DNA of 64,000 bases from Thermoflexibacter ruber (GTDB taxonomy: Bacteria > Bacteroidota > Bacteroidia > Cytophagales > Thermoflexibacteraceae), in assembly GCF_900113045.1 (NCBI RefSeq), contig NZ_FONY01000022.1:28539-92538 (forward strand), in the 5' to 3' direction. The position numbers and the translations under genes are program-made. Numbering within the stretch: the first letter of the stretch is position 1; each line of letters starts with the position of its first letter. Positions 9,446 to 18,793 of the stretch are shown here, in pieces. The notes beneath the pieces were generated by a model that had not been told where the DNA came from, ran no database searches, and saw only the letters and a program-made list of their open reading frames with translations.

Positions 9446-10057
9446 ATGTTCGAATCTGGCACGGTTATTCTCATCAAGGCGGCATCCTCTGCTAAACCTA
9501 TCAAAGTAAACATAGGCATCAATTGGGGTGCTATCGCTCAAAAAAAATTATTAGGTCTGTTCCCCAAATGGGAAAACGTAAACTTGGACATTTGCGTAGC
9601 GATATTTAATAACAACAAAGATATGATAGACCTGATATATCCCGCTAAGACTCACTCATCTGACGGTGCGGTTTATCATAGTGGCGATGACACCACAGGC
9701 GACAAATCTATCAAAGAGGACAACAAAGACAACGAGGTCATTAGCATTAACTTTGAGAAACTTAGCCAAAATATCGTACAGATGGTTTTTTTCTTGGTCA
9801 GTGCAAATCGCCAAGATTTTGCGCATATCCCATATTCCAAAGTAAGAATTTACAGTGGAGAGGTACACCAAATAGAAAATATCTTCGGTGAGTACAATAT
9901 CTCCGCCCAAAAGCAGTTTGCAGGAAAAGTAGCGATGGTCTTAGGCAAACTCTACAAAGAAGCAGAAAACTGGCAATTTAAAGCCATAGGAGAAGGGCTG
10001 ACCTCTGAGAAATTGCTTAGTACGGTTTCGGTGATAAAGGAAAGGTTTTTGGGTTAG
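9446..10057 (+). CDS. TerD-family (tellurium resistance/stress) protein
   Basis: The 203-residue product matches the TerD fold. It has an N-terminal strand set (GTVILIKAA, VNIGINWGA), the acidic NVNLDICVAIF segment, a SGDDTTGD loop resembling the family's calcium-binding acidic loop, and the EVISINFEKLSQNIVQMVFF core followed by VRIYSG. TerD proteins bind calcium and are linked to tellurite, colicin and phage stress responses, with an unsettled biochemical role. A full ter operon (terB, terC) is absent here. The next gene follows after 25 bases, so co-transcription is likely. Confidence 0.78.
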   Translation: MFESGTVILIKAASSAKPIKVNIGINWGAIAQKKLLGLFPKWENVNLDICVAIFNNNKDMIDLIYPAKTHSSDGAVYHSGDDTTGDKSIKEDNKDNEVISINFEKLSQNIVQMVFFLVSANRQDFAHIPYSKVRIYSGEVHQIENIFGEYNISAQKQFAGKVAMVLGKLYKEAENWQFKAIGEGLTSEKLLSTVSVIKERFLG

Positions 10058-10082
10058 TTTGTAGTTTTAGATTTATAGTCTT

Positions 10083-10868
10083 ATGGCAAAAAAAGTAAAT
10101 ATTTCCATTCCTACGCCTTGTCGTGAAAATTGGTTGGCGATGCAGACCAACGAACAGGGGAGGTTTTGCCTTTCTTGTCAAAAAACAGTAATTGACTTTA
10201 CCAATCAATCAGATAAAGAAATCGCAGAAACTATTTTACAGCATCAAGGAAAAATTTGTGGGAGATTTCGCCAAAGCCAGCTTAGAACCATTGCCCTGCC
10301 TGAACCCAAAATCAGCCGTACTCACTTTCAGACCTATTTTTTTGCTCTTGCCAATGCGATTGTGGCGAGTTTATCTGTCCCTACCCACGCAAAGGCTCAG
10401 ATTCCTACAGAAATAAAGAGCAATAAAGATTATGTAAATATATTCTCAACAAAAGAGCAGGTACGAGAACAGGTAAAGCCAAAAGAAAAACTCAAAGATT
10501 CCGAAAAATTAACTATTGGCAAGGTGAGGGGTGAAGAAGGAGATAATAAGTATTACGATTTGCCAGGTGCAAATGTTTCTCTCAAAGGAACGAGCATAGG
10601 AACTATCACTGATGAAAACGGGGATTTTCTATTGGAGATAAATAAGAATTTTTCCGAAGCAATCATTGTTTTTGCCTTTGTAGGCTTTGAAACCAAAGAA
10701 GTAAAAATTTCTACTATCAATAAAAATGCTCCTGTAAGGGCTAATGCTATAGTACTGAATATTGATTTAGCATTGGATAGTTGTATTTTAACTGGCGAAG
10801 TAGTGATAATAGATTATCATGGTAATGTACCGTTATATAAAAAAATCTATTACAAATTGCGAAATTAG
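10083..10868 (+). CDS. Carboxypeptidase-regulatory-like domain protein with N-terminal Cys motif
   Basis: The 261-residue protein starts with a small Cys-containing module, CRENW (residues 13-17) and CLSCQKTVIDFT (29-40), seen at the head of many Bacteroidota membrane-bound carboxypeptidase-regulatory-like proteins. A single hydrophobic segment (about 83-102, ending HAKAQ) follows. The C-terminal part (about 150-250) is a CarboxypepD_reg-like beta-sandwich with GANVSLKGTSIGTITDENGD. The N-terminal module is probably cytoplasmic and the beta domain periplasmic. Its role is unknown; a link to outer-membrane transporters is possible. Confidence 0.75.
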   Translation: MAKKVNISIPTPCRENWLAMQTNEQGRFCLSCQKTVIDFTNQSDKEIAETILQHQGKICGRFRQSQLRTIALPEPKISRTHFQTYFFALANAIVASLSVPTHAKAQIPTEIKSNKDYVNIFSTKEQVREQVKPKEKLKDSEKLTIGKVRGEEGDNKYYDLPGANVSLKGTSIGTITDENGDFLLEINKNFSEAIIVFAFVGFETKEVKISTINKNAPVRANAIVLNIDLALDSCILTGEVVIIDYHGNVPLYKKIYYKLRN

Positions 10869-10894
10869 TTTAACTTTTAAAAAAACGTCCAAAT

Positions 10895-11161
10895 ATGAAA
10901 TTTAAAAAATTACTTAAACAAATCGGGGCATTTTTTGGCTCAACAGCAGGCTTATTTTTCTTAGATGCAATATTATACAATCCGTTTGCTGCGCCTATGT
11001 GGGGATATGCTTTAGCATTGTTTTCTCTTAGCTTAGGCGGACTGAGTATTCATGCTTTATTACAAGATGCTAAAAAAGAAAAAGCACAAAAAGAATTGGA
11101 ACTTTCTAAGAAAATAGTACATTTAATAAGCGAAAAGTATGGTAAAACTATCTTAGCATAA
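10895..11161 (+). CDS. Small membrane protein, likely 5' part of a gene split by TAA
   Basis: The 88-residue product has two hydrophobic segments (about 11-28 and 36-56) and a Lys/Glu-rich C-terminal helix ending KKIVHLISEKYGKTILA. That ending looks like the first helix of a winged-helix domain and is cut by TAA at 11159-11161. The same frame continues without another stop to 11329, and the continuation reads as the rest of such a domain. I therefore read 10895-11329 as one 144-codon gene with a nonsense codon, possibly CAA changed to TAA. It could also be two genuine small proteins or a sequencing error. Confidence 0.55.
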   Translation: MKFKKLLKQIGAFFGSTAGLFFLDAILYNPFAAPMWGYALALFSLSLGGLSIHALLQDAKKEKAQKELELSKKIVHLISEKYGKTILA

Positions 11162-11164
11162 CTT

Positions 11165-11329
11165 ATGATGCGCTTGGATATACCCCTGCACGAACTCAAA
11201 GCCAAATTAGATGACTTGCAAAAAGAAGGTATTGTGGGTATAGAAGTTTCCCAAACAGGCGAAATTCTCTACACTGTTTCTAATTCTATTTCTCTTGAGG
11301 ACAGACTATATACGTATAAATTGATGTAG
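11165..11329 (+). pseudogene. 3' part of the split small winged-helix-like gene
   Basis: In the same frame as the upstream 88-codon ORF, after TAA and one codon, ATG ATG opens 54 codons. The product carries LPLHELKAKLDDLQKEG-like helices (DIPLHELKAKLDDLQKEGIV) and a beta-wing (GIEVSQTGEILYTV), the second half of a winged helix-turn-helix. On its own it would be too short to fold as a complete wHTH. Together with the upstream helix it would give a membrane protein with a cytoplasmic wHTH tail. Confidence 0.5.
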
Positions 11330-11376
11330 TACCATACAAACCAAAAATAATAAATCAGAAACTATAAATATAAAAC

Positions 11377-12141
11377 ATGATAGAAGTAAAGAACGTAAGC
11401 AAAAAATTTGGGGACAAAGATGTATTGAAAAACATTAGTGGGGTTTTTAAGCGAGGCATGACCAACATGATTATCGGGGCAAGCGGGACGGGAAAAAGTG
11501 TATTACTAAAAAATATAGTAGGTTTGGTGATACCTGACGAAGGAAAAGTGCTGTATGATGAACGAGATTTTATCAAAGCAAGCAAGGAAGAGAAAAAAGA
11601 CATTCGCCAAGAAATAGGCATGTTGTTTCAAGGTTCTGCCCTTTTTGATTCTAAGACGGTGGAGGAAAATGTACGCTTTCCCTTAGATATGCTTACGCAG
11701 ATGCCCTTAGACGCAAAAATGGACAGGGTGCATTTTTGCTTGAAAAGGGTTGGTTTGGAAAATGCTGCTAAGAAAACTCCTTCGGAAATAAGTGGAGGCA
11801 TGAAAAAAAGAGTGGGTATTGCCAGAGCCATTGCCTTAGAAACTACGCGTTATCTTTTTTGTGATGAGCCAAACTCAGGACTTGACCCGCTCACTTCTAT
11901 TAGAATAGATAACTTGATACAAGAAATCACTCAAGAATATGATATTACGACTATCATTGTATCGCATGACATGAACTCTGTCATGGAGATAGGTGAATAC
12001 ATCATGTTCTTGCATCAAGGTGAAAAGAAGTGGGAGGGAAGCAACGAAACGCTATTTGATTCCGATGTACCAGAATTAAATGAGTTTTTGTTTTCCAATA
12101 AATTGATGAGAAGGTTTAAAAATGAACCTTCCTCTGCTTAA
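11377..12141 (+). CDS. ABC transporter ATP-binding protein, MlaF-like
   Basis: The 254-residue ATPase has Walker A GASGTGKS (34-41), signature ISGGMKKR (138-145), Walker B LFCDEPNSGLD (160-170) and an H-loop VSHD. The GMKKR signature and the length match MlaF/Ttg2A, the ATPase of the phospholipid/MCE transporter that moves lipids across the periplasm. The permease (MlaE) and MCE substrate-binding (MlaD) genes that usually neighbour it are not in this window. The following two genes are spaced by 12 and 7 bases, so they probably share its transcript. Confidence 0.85.
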   Translation: MIEVKNVSKKFGDKDVLKNISGVFKRGMTNMIIGASGTGKSVLLKNIVGLVIPDEGKVLYDERDFIKASKEEKKDIRQEIGMLFQGSALFDSKTVEENVRFPLDMLTQMPLDAKMDRVHFCLKRVGLENAAKKTPSEISGGMKKRVGIARAIALETTRYLFCDEPNSGLDPLTSIRIDNLIQEITQEYDITTIIVSHDMNSVMEIGEYIMFLHQGEKKWEGSNETLFDSDVPELNEFLFSNKLMRRFKNEPSSA

Positions 12142-12153
12142 GCTATTGATTTC

Positions 12154-13134
12154 ATGAATATAGCCTTGCAAGCGATTAGATACCATGCTCATTATCAACA
12201 AATTTGGAATGAGTTTGTCAATATAGCTCAAAATGCTACCTTCCTTTTTCATCGCAGTTTTATGGACTATCATGCGGACAGATTCCAAGACCATTCTGTC
12301 ATGGTTTTCGCTGATAAAGAACTACTTGCTATTTTTCCTGCCAATGAAAAAGACAATGTTATCTATTCGCATGGAGGACTGACCTACGGGGGAGTAGCTG
12401 TAGCCCCTTCGGTAGAAAGCTATCAAAATATTTTTCAAGCAATTTTTCATTACTATCAACGTAAAGAGTTTGAAAAAATTTTTTATAAAGAAATTCCTTT
12501 TTTTTACCAAAAAAGTAAACCTACTGAACCGAAATTTTATCCTTTATCACTTAGCAATCAGACATTAGTGCATCTTATTAGGCTTTGCCAGCAAGATATG
12601 GGGGCAGTGATAGATTTGCAAAGCCCAATTCACCTTTGGCATGGAAGAGAGCAAGCCATCAAAAAGGCTTCTCATGCCATCCCTCCTTTGGAAATCATAG
12701 AAGACTCCTCTTTTACCCAATTTGAAGGCTTTTGGAACGAACTGCTCATTCCTCAATTAAAGAATAAGTATGGTTTAAGCCCTACACATACCCTTTCAGA
12801 AATTAGCTTGCTGGCGGCTCGCTTTCCTCAAAACATCAAGCAGTACAATGTCTATCAGCAAGGCGAAATCTTAGCGGGAGCAACCATTTTTGAAGATAGA
12901 CAAGTTGCTCACTGTCAATACGTCGCTTCTAATAACTTAGGCAAAGAACTACGTGCCACAGATTTGCTCTTTCACTATCTCATCAAAGAAAAATACAAAA
13001 ATTTTTGCTACTTTAGTTTTGGAATTTCCAACGAACATGGAAGCAATAAGGTAAACCAAGGACTGCTCCAATGGAAAATCAGTTGGGGGGCTGAGGTTTG
13101 CAAGCATTTACATTTTCAGATAGATTTAAGCTGA
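12154..13134 (+). CDS. GNAT/FemAB-like acyltransferase
   Basis: The 326-residue cytoplasmic protein has the two-lobed GNAT layout of the FemAB/Acetyltransf_6 type. The N-terminal lobe includes TFLFHRSFMDYH and a GGLTYGGVAV stretch; the C-terminal lobe contains GEILAGATIFED (strand 4) and a C-terminal FSFGISNE segment. Related proteins transfer aminoacyl or acetyl groups to cell-wall or polysaccharide precursors. The substrate is unknown. It sits in a tight run between the MlaF-like ATPase and a VOC protein. Confidence 0.7.
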   Translation: MNIALQAIRYHAHYQQIWNEFVNIAQNATFLFHRSFMDYHADRFQDHSVMVFADKELLAIFPANEKDNVIYSHGGLTYGGVAVAPSVESYQNIFQAIFHYYQRKEFEKIFYKEIPFFYQKSKPTEPKFYPLSLSNQTLVHLIRLCQQDMGAVIDLQSPIHLWHGREQAIKKASHAIPPLEIIEDSSFTQFEGFWNELLIPQLKNKYGLSPTHTLSEISLLAARFPQNIKQYNVYQQGEILAGATIFEDRQVAHCQYVASNNLGKELRATDLLFHYLIKEKYKNFCYFSFGISNEHGSNKVNQGLLQWKISWGAEVCKHLHFQIDLS

Positions 13135-13141
13135 TAAAACA

Positions 13142-13870
13142 ATGGCATTACAACTTGACCACGTAGTACTTTTGGTTGAAAACCTCGATGAGGGCATAAA
13201 GCAATATCAAAAAGAGGGCTTCAAAGTAAGCAAAGGAGGCAAACACAACAACGGTGTTACAGAGAATGCACTCATTCATTTTAAAAACGGGACTTTTATA
13301 GAAATATTGGCTGTGCGAAAGCGTTGGAAAACAAAGTGGACAAAGCTACTTTTCCAAATTGGCTACTTTAAGGCTGACAGCCAATCCCCTCACTCAGGTT
13401 TCCAGCAAAGATTTGTAGGAAGAGCCTTGCTTTTTCCAAAGGGCATCATAGATTTTTGCCTCTTGGCTACCGCAGGCGAGCAAGATTTTTGGGAAGTCCA
13501 AAAGCGAAAAGTCCCAACTACCCATCTTACCTCTATGCAGAGATTAAAGCCTGACGGACAGGTGCTTACATGGAAAATTTTTACGCCTTTCTCTATGTAT
13601 TTGCCTTTTGTCATGACCCCTTATGAGCCACCATTTTCCCCGCTGCCTGCCAATTTAGAGCATGAAAACGGCATCAAAGGCATAGAGAAACTCAGTGTTT
13701 ATATTCCTAAAAATAACTTTGAAAATGCCGTGCAGTCCTATAAACAATTTTTAGATAAGCAAATAGCCTACTCTGATGAGGAAAAAGTCGTTTTCCAATT
13801 AGAAAAAGGGCAGATAGCTGTTTGCAAAGGTGATGTTCACTTAGGTTTTTCTATTTCGTATCTTTCCTAA
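13142..13870 (+). CDS. VOC/glyoxalase-like domain protein
   Basis: The 242-residue protein begins with a VOC-fold strand (LQLDHVVLLVENLDEGIKQY) and matches the single-chain glyoxalase-like type. His6 and a later Glu in the GTFIEILA strand (about residue 57) are candidate metal ligands. The second half repeats the fold (KLSVYIPKNNFENAVQSYKQ). VOC proteins cover lyases, dioxygenases and resistance proteins, so no reaction can be named. It is the last gene of the run, and its 3' end overlaps the convergent CHAT gene by 30 bases. Confidence 0.72.
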   Translation: MALQLDHVVLLVENLDEGIKQYQKEGFKVSKGGKHNNGVTENALIHFKNGTFIEILAVRKRWKTKWTKLLFQIGYFKADSQSPHSGFQQRFVGRALLFPKGIIDFCLLATAGEQDFWEVQKRKVPTTHLTSMQRLKPDGQVLTWKIFTPFSMYLPFVMTPYEPPFSPLPANLEHENGIKGIEKLSVYIPKNNFENAVQSYKQFLDKQIAYSDEEKVVFQLEKGQIAVCKGDVHLGFSISYLS

Positions 13871-16800
13871 CGCTTTTTTCCCTGTTAATACTATCCAAAG
13901 CAGAAAAACAAAACTCAAGAAAAAAACATAAGCCATTACCCATTTTTCTTGGATATTGCCTTTTTCAGTAAAATTGTAATAAAGTATCAAAGAAAAAAAG
14001 CAAAATATCAATAGCTCAGGCAGAAGATTTGTAGCTAATACAAACCAATTTTTTTCTCTAATCAACTGCTTTATCAAAGGTTCGTAGTACCGATATACCT
14101 TTTCACCTACCCACAGAGTAAACCAAAAGAAGAAATAAACAGCGATTCCCCACCCAAAAAGGTCAAACCTGTCGGGAGTAGCGTACTGAGTAAGAAACCA
14201 CGATAAATAGCTATACGCAAAAAATAGTAAGCCCAAAGTTTTTATATATCTTTTTTGATAAAATGAGGATTCTGATAGATGCAAAGTCCACAAAACTAAA
14301 GCATTAAAAGCATAAAACAAAGGTAAGAAAATATAAAAGTATCCTTTTTCAACTATTATTTCGTAGTCTTGCAAGTTGCCATAGACAAAGAGCTGATAGA
14401 TAGCATAACTGTTGATAGTCAGGACAATTACCTCTGGTGCGGCATACAAAACTAAGGAAGTCCACTTTTTTTCCAATACGTAGCTTCGGATTTCTTCTTT
14501 TTGCTCAAAAAGAATCAAGCACAAGTAGAAAAATGCTAAAATAATGAAGTTGTCGGCTAATTTATTGATGATGTTCTCCTCCATTTCGGTAAAAAATTCG
14601 CGATAAATGGCGGCAATGAGAAAAATAAAAGTGGCTAAGCCATACATGAATATTTTGTAATATCTTTTTTCTTTATAAAGTTGAATACATACAGGAATAT
14701 ATCTAATCAGGATTAGCAAAATAGTCATAAAAGAAACTATTTGAGCTAAGATAAACTTTTGAGCATCATATTGTTGCCACTTTTCCTTGAAGGAGGCAAT
14801 ATCATACTTTATCTTCTGCCTTATGCTAAGTTGTGGGGCGGTGGTTCGTTCCAGCCAATCTCGTAAATGATAAATGGGAAAACGGAGAATCATTTTATTT
14901 TCTTGTAAATCCATGAGATATTTCCCATCGTTAGAAAATGAGAAACCCTTGGTTTCGCTGGAGAGGTAGTGTATGTCTTCAAGGCGTCCTTGAAAATCGT
15001 AAATTCGTATTTGATTAGAACTTAGTGCTTGGTTTGCATAACTTGTCTGCCCAACTACCTGAACAAGAATATGGTTGTCTTGAGCAAGCTGAATTTTGCC
15101 AAGAAAACTATCCCCTATCCTGATACTTCTATTGAAAATCTCTTGAAGTACGACTTTATCATTTTTGATTTGCAAACGGTACAAGCTAAAGTTCTTATCT
15201 CTATTGATAATCCCCACATATTGAAGGTCTTTGGAAAAACTAATACTATTTTTATAATCCGTATAAGCGAGAAAGTCCTTGATAGGTAAAAAACGATAGG
15301 TACTATCTTGCTTGTCTTTGTAAAGTAGTACTGCATTTCTATCCGTGTAGGCGATTATTTTGCTGAAATCTTGGTTAAAAGCTACTTCTGCCGAGTTATA
15401 TCCGTACCATGACAAGCCGTAAGCTACTGTATAAAAATCTGAAGAAGAAGGATTATCGTCTGTTACTTCTGCCAAGGTATCTACACTTACATTTTCCCAA
15501 CTTGAGGAGTTAGGATTTGATTTTTTGGAACTTAGTTTTAAAAGTTTATTGGCATACCAAATAAACAAAGCATTATTTTGATAGGAAAGAAACTGAAACT
15601 TATATGCGCCAGATACAGAGTCTTTAGGCAAAGTTAGCACCGACTCAGCAGAGCGTTTTCTTGGAGAAAAGGCTTTGATTTGGTAGGCTGTGTCTATTAC
15701 AAACCAATTAGTGCTGTCCACCGCTAAAAAATCAGTCCAACTACTATCCGCCTTGAAAAGCTGGCTGGCTTCTCCTCTCTTATATGGATACACTCGGAAA
15801 GAATGATTTTTAATCCATATCACTAACTGCTTATGGTCAAGTGTATTTTTGTAAATTACTTGATTGGTATAGTCAAAAATTTCTTGGGGGAAATCAGGTA
15901 ATTCTTCTGCTAATTCCCCAAACTCTGCACTGCTTCTGCGAAAAGCTAAAAAAGCGGCGTCATTCATTTTATTTTGGCTAAATCGTGCATCAAAAGGCAG
16001 CTCCCGATAGCGAATTTCTTGGTAAGGAGGTAGCCAAAACTTGCCCTCTGCCTTATGAGTACGATAACTTTCGCTGACTTTTCTAAAATTATCAAAAACC
16101 TCGCTTTTTTCTTTATTTTCTACCTGCTCGGCAAAAGTTGCCGCCTGCTCTGCCAAGCGTATCGCCAAGTCTTTCACAGAGTCTATTTCCGAGTTTACAT
16201 TTTGGGCAGAAAGAAGCATCAGCTCTTTCATTTTGGCAGAATCCGCACTTTTTACTGACCGATTCCATTGGTACAAAGAAAACAAAGCTGTAATCAAAAT
16301 CATGGAAAGTGCTGCAATAGCATACCTTCTGCGTCTGCGCCTTGCTTTTTCTTTCTCTAAACGAACCTCTTGGCTGGCGGCTACAAATTTTTCTTCATTC
16401 TCCGTCCAGACCCTCATGCCTTCCTTGCCTTTTTCCACAATCTCGACCTCCAACTCATCTAAGACATATTTGCTATCTATAAGAAAATCACTAAGTTGGT
16501 TTTCCAAAATACGACTTGCTCTTTGCCCTGCTCTTTCTGATTTTCTAAATTCATTTTTCACCAAAGGGGCAAGCGTGTCGTGAGTAAGGTTAGTCCGATT
16601 ATCTCCCGCTTCTACCAAAAGATACAAGTCTTTGAGTTTGTAGAGCAAAAGTTCTGCCTTCTCGGGGATATGGGCATAGTGTTTTCGTATTTCCTCCAAA
16701 CTTCTACTTCCCGCCGTTCCTAAATGCGTAGTGTGAAAGAACAAAATGTCTAAGGGTAAGCCCGAACTTTCCAATTCTGGATTCCACTCTGCCAATTTTT

Positions 16801-18655
16801 TACTTTGCTGACGGAAGAAATCATCTAATAAAAAACCCTCTCTTTTCAGATTTTGGTATAATTCTACGGTAAAAGTAGGATTTTGTTTATCCCGTACCCT
16901 GTCCCACATTTTGGTAAGCAAAATCTGCAACACAGGTGCAACAGGCGAGTCCTTATCCTCGAGTAGGTCATCTGCGATAATGACAGGTAAGTTCTTGTCC
17001 ACCTGTAAATTGTATCTTTTTTTCAGTGTAGGTGTGTCTGTAAGCCCTTTGAAAATATCCAAAATATCTTTGCGAGAAAGTGGCTCTAAAAAAACCTTAG
17101 CCCGTGGAATGGCATACTCTTTAAAACTTTCCTCAAACTCAGGGTGATATTCCTTGCGATACCCTAAAATTAGCTTGCCTTGTGGCGCAAAAACAGGAAA
17201 GTTAAAAATAACTTTTAAACATTGGGCTAAATCATCTAACTCATTACTTATCTGCTTATTAGGTCTGGTAAAAAGTTCTTCTGCTTGGTCTAAAATCACC
17301 AATAGCGGCTTTTGAAAATGAGTTTCAGCTTCGTGCCATGCTTTGAGTAAAGGTAAAAAAGGCGTTTCGCCTACTTGGGCAAGAAATCTCTGCTCTATCG
17401 CCGCATCAAATTTTTTAGAAGTATCAAAATTTTTGTCTATCTGATATTTTTTTCCCTCAGAAAAAGAAGAAGAAAGTTCTCTTTCCAAAGTTTCAATGGT
17501 AGCCGAGAGGTTTATTTTCTCGCTTTCTGCAAGTGTAAGCAACTGATTTTTAAGATTTTCTAACAGAAGAAGGCGTTTGTCTTCCGCTCCTTTTTTATTA
17601 TTTTCTTCTATGTATTTATGCTCTTTAGCAGGGATTTGATTTTGTAAAACCAAACCTTCCGCCAATGTGCCTATCAAGCCCAAGTTTTGATTTCGGCGGA
17701 GATAGACTACCTGATGCGAATTTTCCAAACGTGGATTTAGCCCTGCATCAAACAAAGAGGACTTGCCCGTTCCCGACTGCCCGTAGAGCAAAATGACAGG
17801 TGGAGCTTGTGTATCGATAATCTTATTGTATAAATCTCTGACATAGAATGACCTACCAAAAAATAGTTCTGCATGAGGGCGTTCATAGCGTTTTAAAAAC
17901 AAAAAAGGGGACTCGGGCAGGGCAAAAGTTGGGGGAATTGGCGGCAAGCCAAAAAGTGGATTGTCCACCTCCTCTGGCAAGTTCCATTCTTTGACTTTTT
18001 CTGCTCCTTCGCGAAAGTAAATCTCCCAAGGGAAGCGGTCTGGAGCAGTTTCTGTTTGGCTTTTGCGGTATAGTCCTCGCAAGTTGGCTGTACCTTCCTT
18101 CATTTTTACCTCGTCAGTTGCCTCAAGCCATGCTTTTTCCAAACTCGCTCCTTTGGCAAGCCCAGAGTAAAAGCGAATAGACAAAGTAGTAGCTACATCA
18201 TCATTGATAGAGTTACTCGTGCCTATGACAGCAGGGATACCCGCTTTGACCAACTCCAAAGACTGTTGCTGGGTGCTACACCCATTGAAAAATACCAACT
18301 TTAATCCTTTCTGCCTTGCAAAAAAAGAAACTAAACCTTCGCCATGAGCAACCTTGTTTGCATTAAAATCTGGCAGGTTTTCAAAACTTGCCAGATTTGA
18401 GGACTCTAATAACAACTGATAGCCGTCTGCATGACCGCCATAGTGGAAAATTGCAATTTGTTCCTTGTAGGTTTGGAAAATGTCAAAAATTTGCTCTATG
18501 CTTACATTGGCTCTTTCTATGACTTCGCAAAGTCCCTCTTTGACAGCAGGTTGGAGTACCTTTCGGATACCGTCAAGTTCCCAAGGCAAGTTCCTGAGGT
18601 AACGCGCATTGTCGACCTTGTCATTTGCAAAAGCCAGAAAGATAATTGGTTTCAT
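13841..18655 (-). CDS. CHAT protease-STAND NTPase-propeller-polytopic membrane protein
   Basis: This giant protein (1604 residues from the chosen start) has an N-terminal CHAT caspase-like domain with FHYGGHADG (His75) and FFNGCST (Cys126) as the dyad. A STAND-type NTPase follows with Walker A GQSGTGKSS (292-300) and Walker B LLVILDQAEELF. A run of Arg then precedes one transmembrane helix (YAIAALSMILITALF). Next come roughly 450 residues of beta-propeller-like repeats, probably periplasmic, and about nine further helices at the C-terminus. I chose ATG 18655 because CHAT domains of this type start MKPIIFLAFAND; an in-frame ATG at 18724 would add 23 residues. STAND sensors with CHAT effectors are linked to defence and regulated proteolysis. 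It is divergent from the SbcC-like gene. Confidence 0.85.
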   Translation of the reverse strand: MKPIIFLAFANDKVDNARYLRNLPWELDGIRKVLQPAVKEGLCEVIERANVSIEQIFDIFQTYKEQIAIFHYGGHADGYQLLLESSNLASFENLPDFNANKVAHGEGLVSFFARQKGLKLVFFNGCSTQQQSLELVKAGIPAVIGTSNSINDDVATTLSIRFYSGLAKGASLEKAWLEATDEVKMKEGTANLRGLYRKSQTETAPDRFPWEIYFREGAEKVKEWNLPEEVDNPLFGLPPIPPTFALPESPFLFLKRYERPHAELFFGRSFYVRDLYNKIIDTQAPPVILLYGQSGTGKSSLFDAGLNPRLENSHQVVYLRRNQNLGLIGTLAEGLVLQNQIPAKEHKYIEENNKKGAEDKRLLLLENLKNQLLTLAESEKINLSATIETLERELSSSFSEGKKYQIDKNFDTSKKFDAAIEQRFLAQVGETPFLPLLKAWHEAETHFQKPLLVILDQAEELFTRPNKQISNELDDLAQCLKVIFNFPVFAPQGKLILGYRKEYHPEFEESFKEYAIPRAKVFLEPLSRKDILDIFKGLTDTPTLKKRYNLQVDKNLPVIIADDLLEDKDSPVAPVLQILLTKMWDRVRDKQNPTFTVELYQNLKREGFLLDDFFRQQSKKLAEWNPELESSGLPLDILFFHTTHLGTAGSRSLEEIRKHYAHIPEKAELLLYKLKDLYLLVEAGDNRTNLTHDTLAPLVKNEFRKSERAGQRASRILENQLSDFLIDSKYVLDELEVEIVEKGKEGMRVWTENEEKFVAASQEVRLEKEKARRRRRRYAIAALSMILITALFSLYQWNRSVKSADSAKMKELMLLSAQNVNSEIDSVKDLAIRLAEQAATFAEQVENKEKSEVFDNFRKVSESYRTHKAEGKFWLPPYQEIRYRELPFDARFSQNKMNDAAFLAFRRSSAEFGELAEELPDFPQEIFDYTNQVIYKNTLDHKQLVIWIKNHSFRVYPYKRGEASQLFKADSSWTDFLAVDSTNWFVIDTAYQIKAFSPRKRSAESVLTLPKDSVSGAYKFQFLSYQNNALFIWYANKLLKLSSKKSNPNSSSWENVSVDTLAEVTDDNPSSSDFYTVAYGLSWYGYNSAEVAFNQDFSKIIAYTDRNAVLLYKDKQDSTYRFLPIKDFLAYTDYKNSISFSKDLQYVGIINRDKNFSLYRLQIKNDKVVLQEIFNRSIRIGDSFLGKIQLAQDNHILVQVVGQTSYANQALSSNQIRIYDFQGRLEDIHYLSSETKGFSFSNDGKYLMDLQENKMILRFPIYHLRDWLERTTAPQLSIRQKIKYDIASFKEKWQQYDAQKFILAQIVSFMTILLILIRYIPVCIQLYKEKRYYKIFMYGLATFIFLIAAIYREFFTEMEENIINKLADNFIILAFFYLCLILFEQKEEIRSYVLEKKWTSLVLYAAPEVIVLTINSYAIYQLFVYGNLQDYEIIVEKGYFYIFLPLFYAFNALVLWTLHLSESSFYQKRYIKTLGLLFFAYSYLSWFLTQYATPDRFDLFGWGIAVYFFFWFTLWVGEKVYRYYEPLIKQLIREKNWFVLATNLLPELLIFCFFSLILYYNFTEKGNIQEKWVMAYVFFLSFVFLLWIVLTGKKALGKIRNRKT

Positions 18656-18793
18656 CTCCTTGTGAATTATTCCCTCTATACCCAATAACAATGAACCAGC
18701 AATATACATTATTTTGTAAAACATTGATTAGCTTTTTCATATATTTTCATTATTTTTACTGTAAAAAAGAAAATTGATTGTAAATATCTAAAA

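Noticed and set aside
18656..18724. Longer start for the CHAT gene at 18724
   Set aside because: The CHAT family of this type begins MKPIIFLAFAND, which is met by the ATG at 18655; the extra 23 residues look like translated leader.
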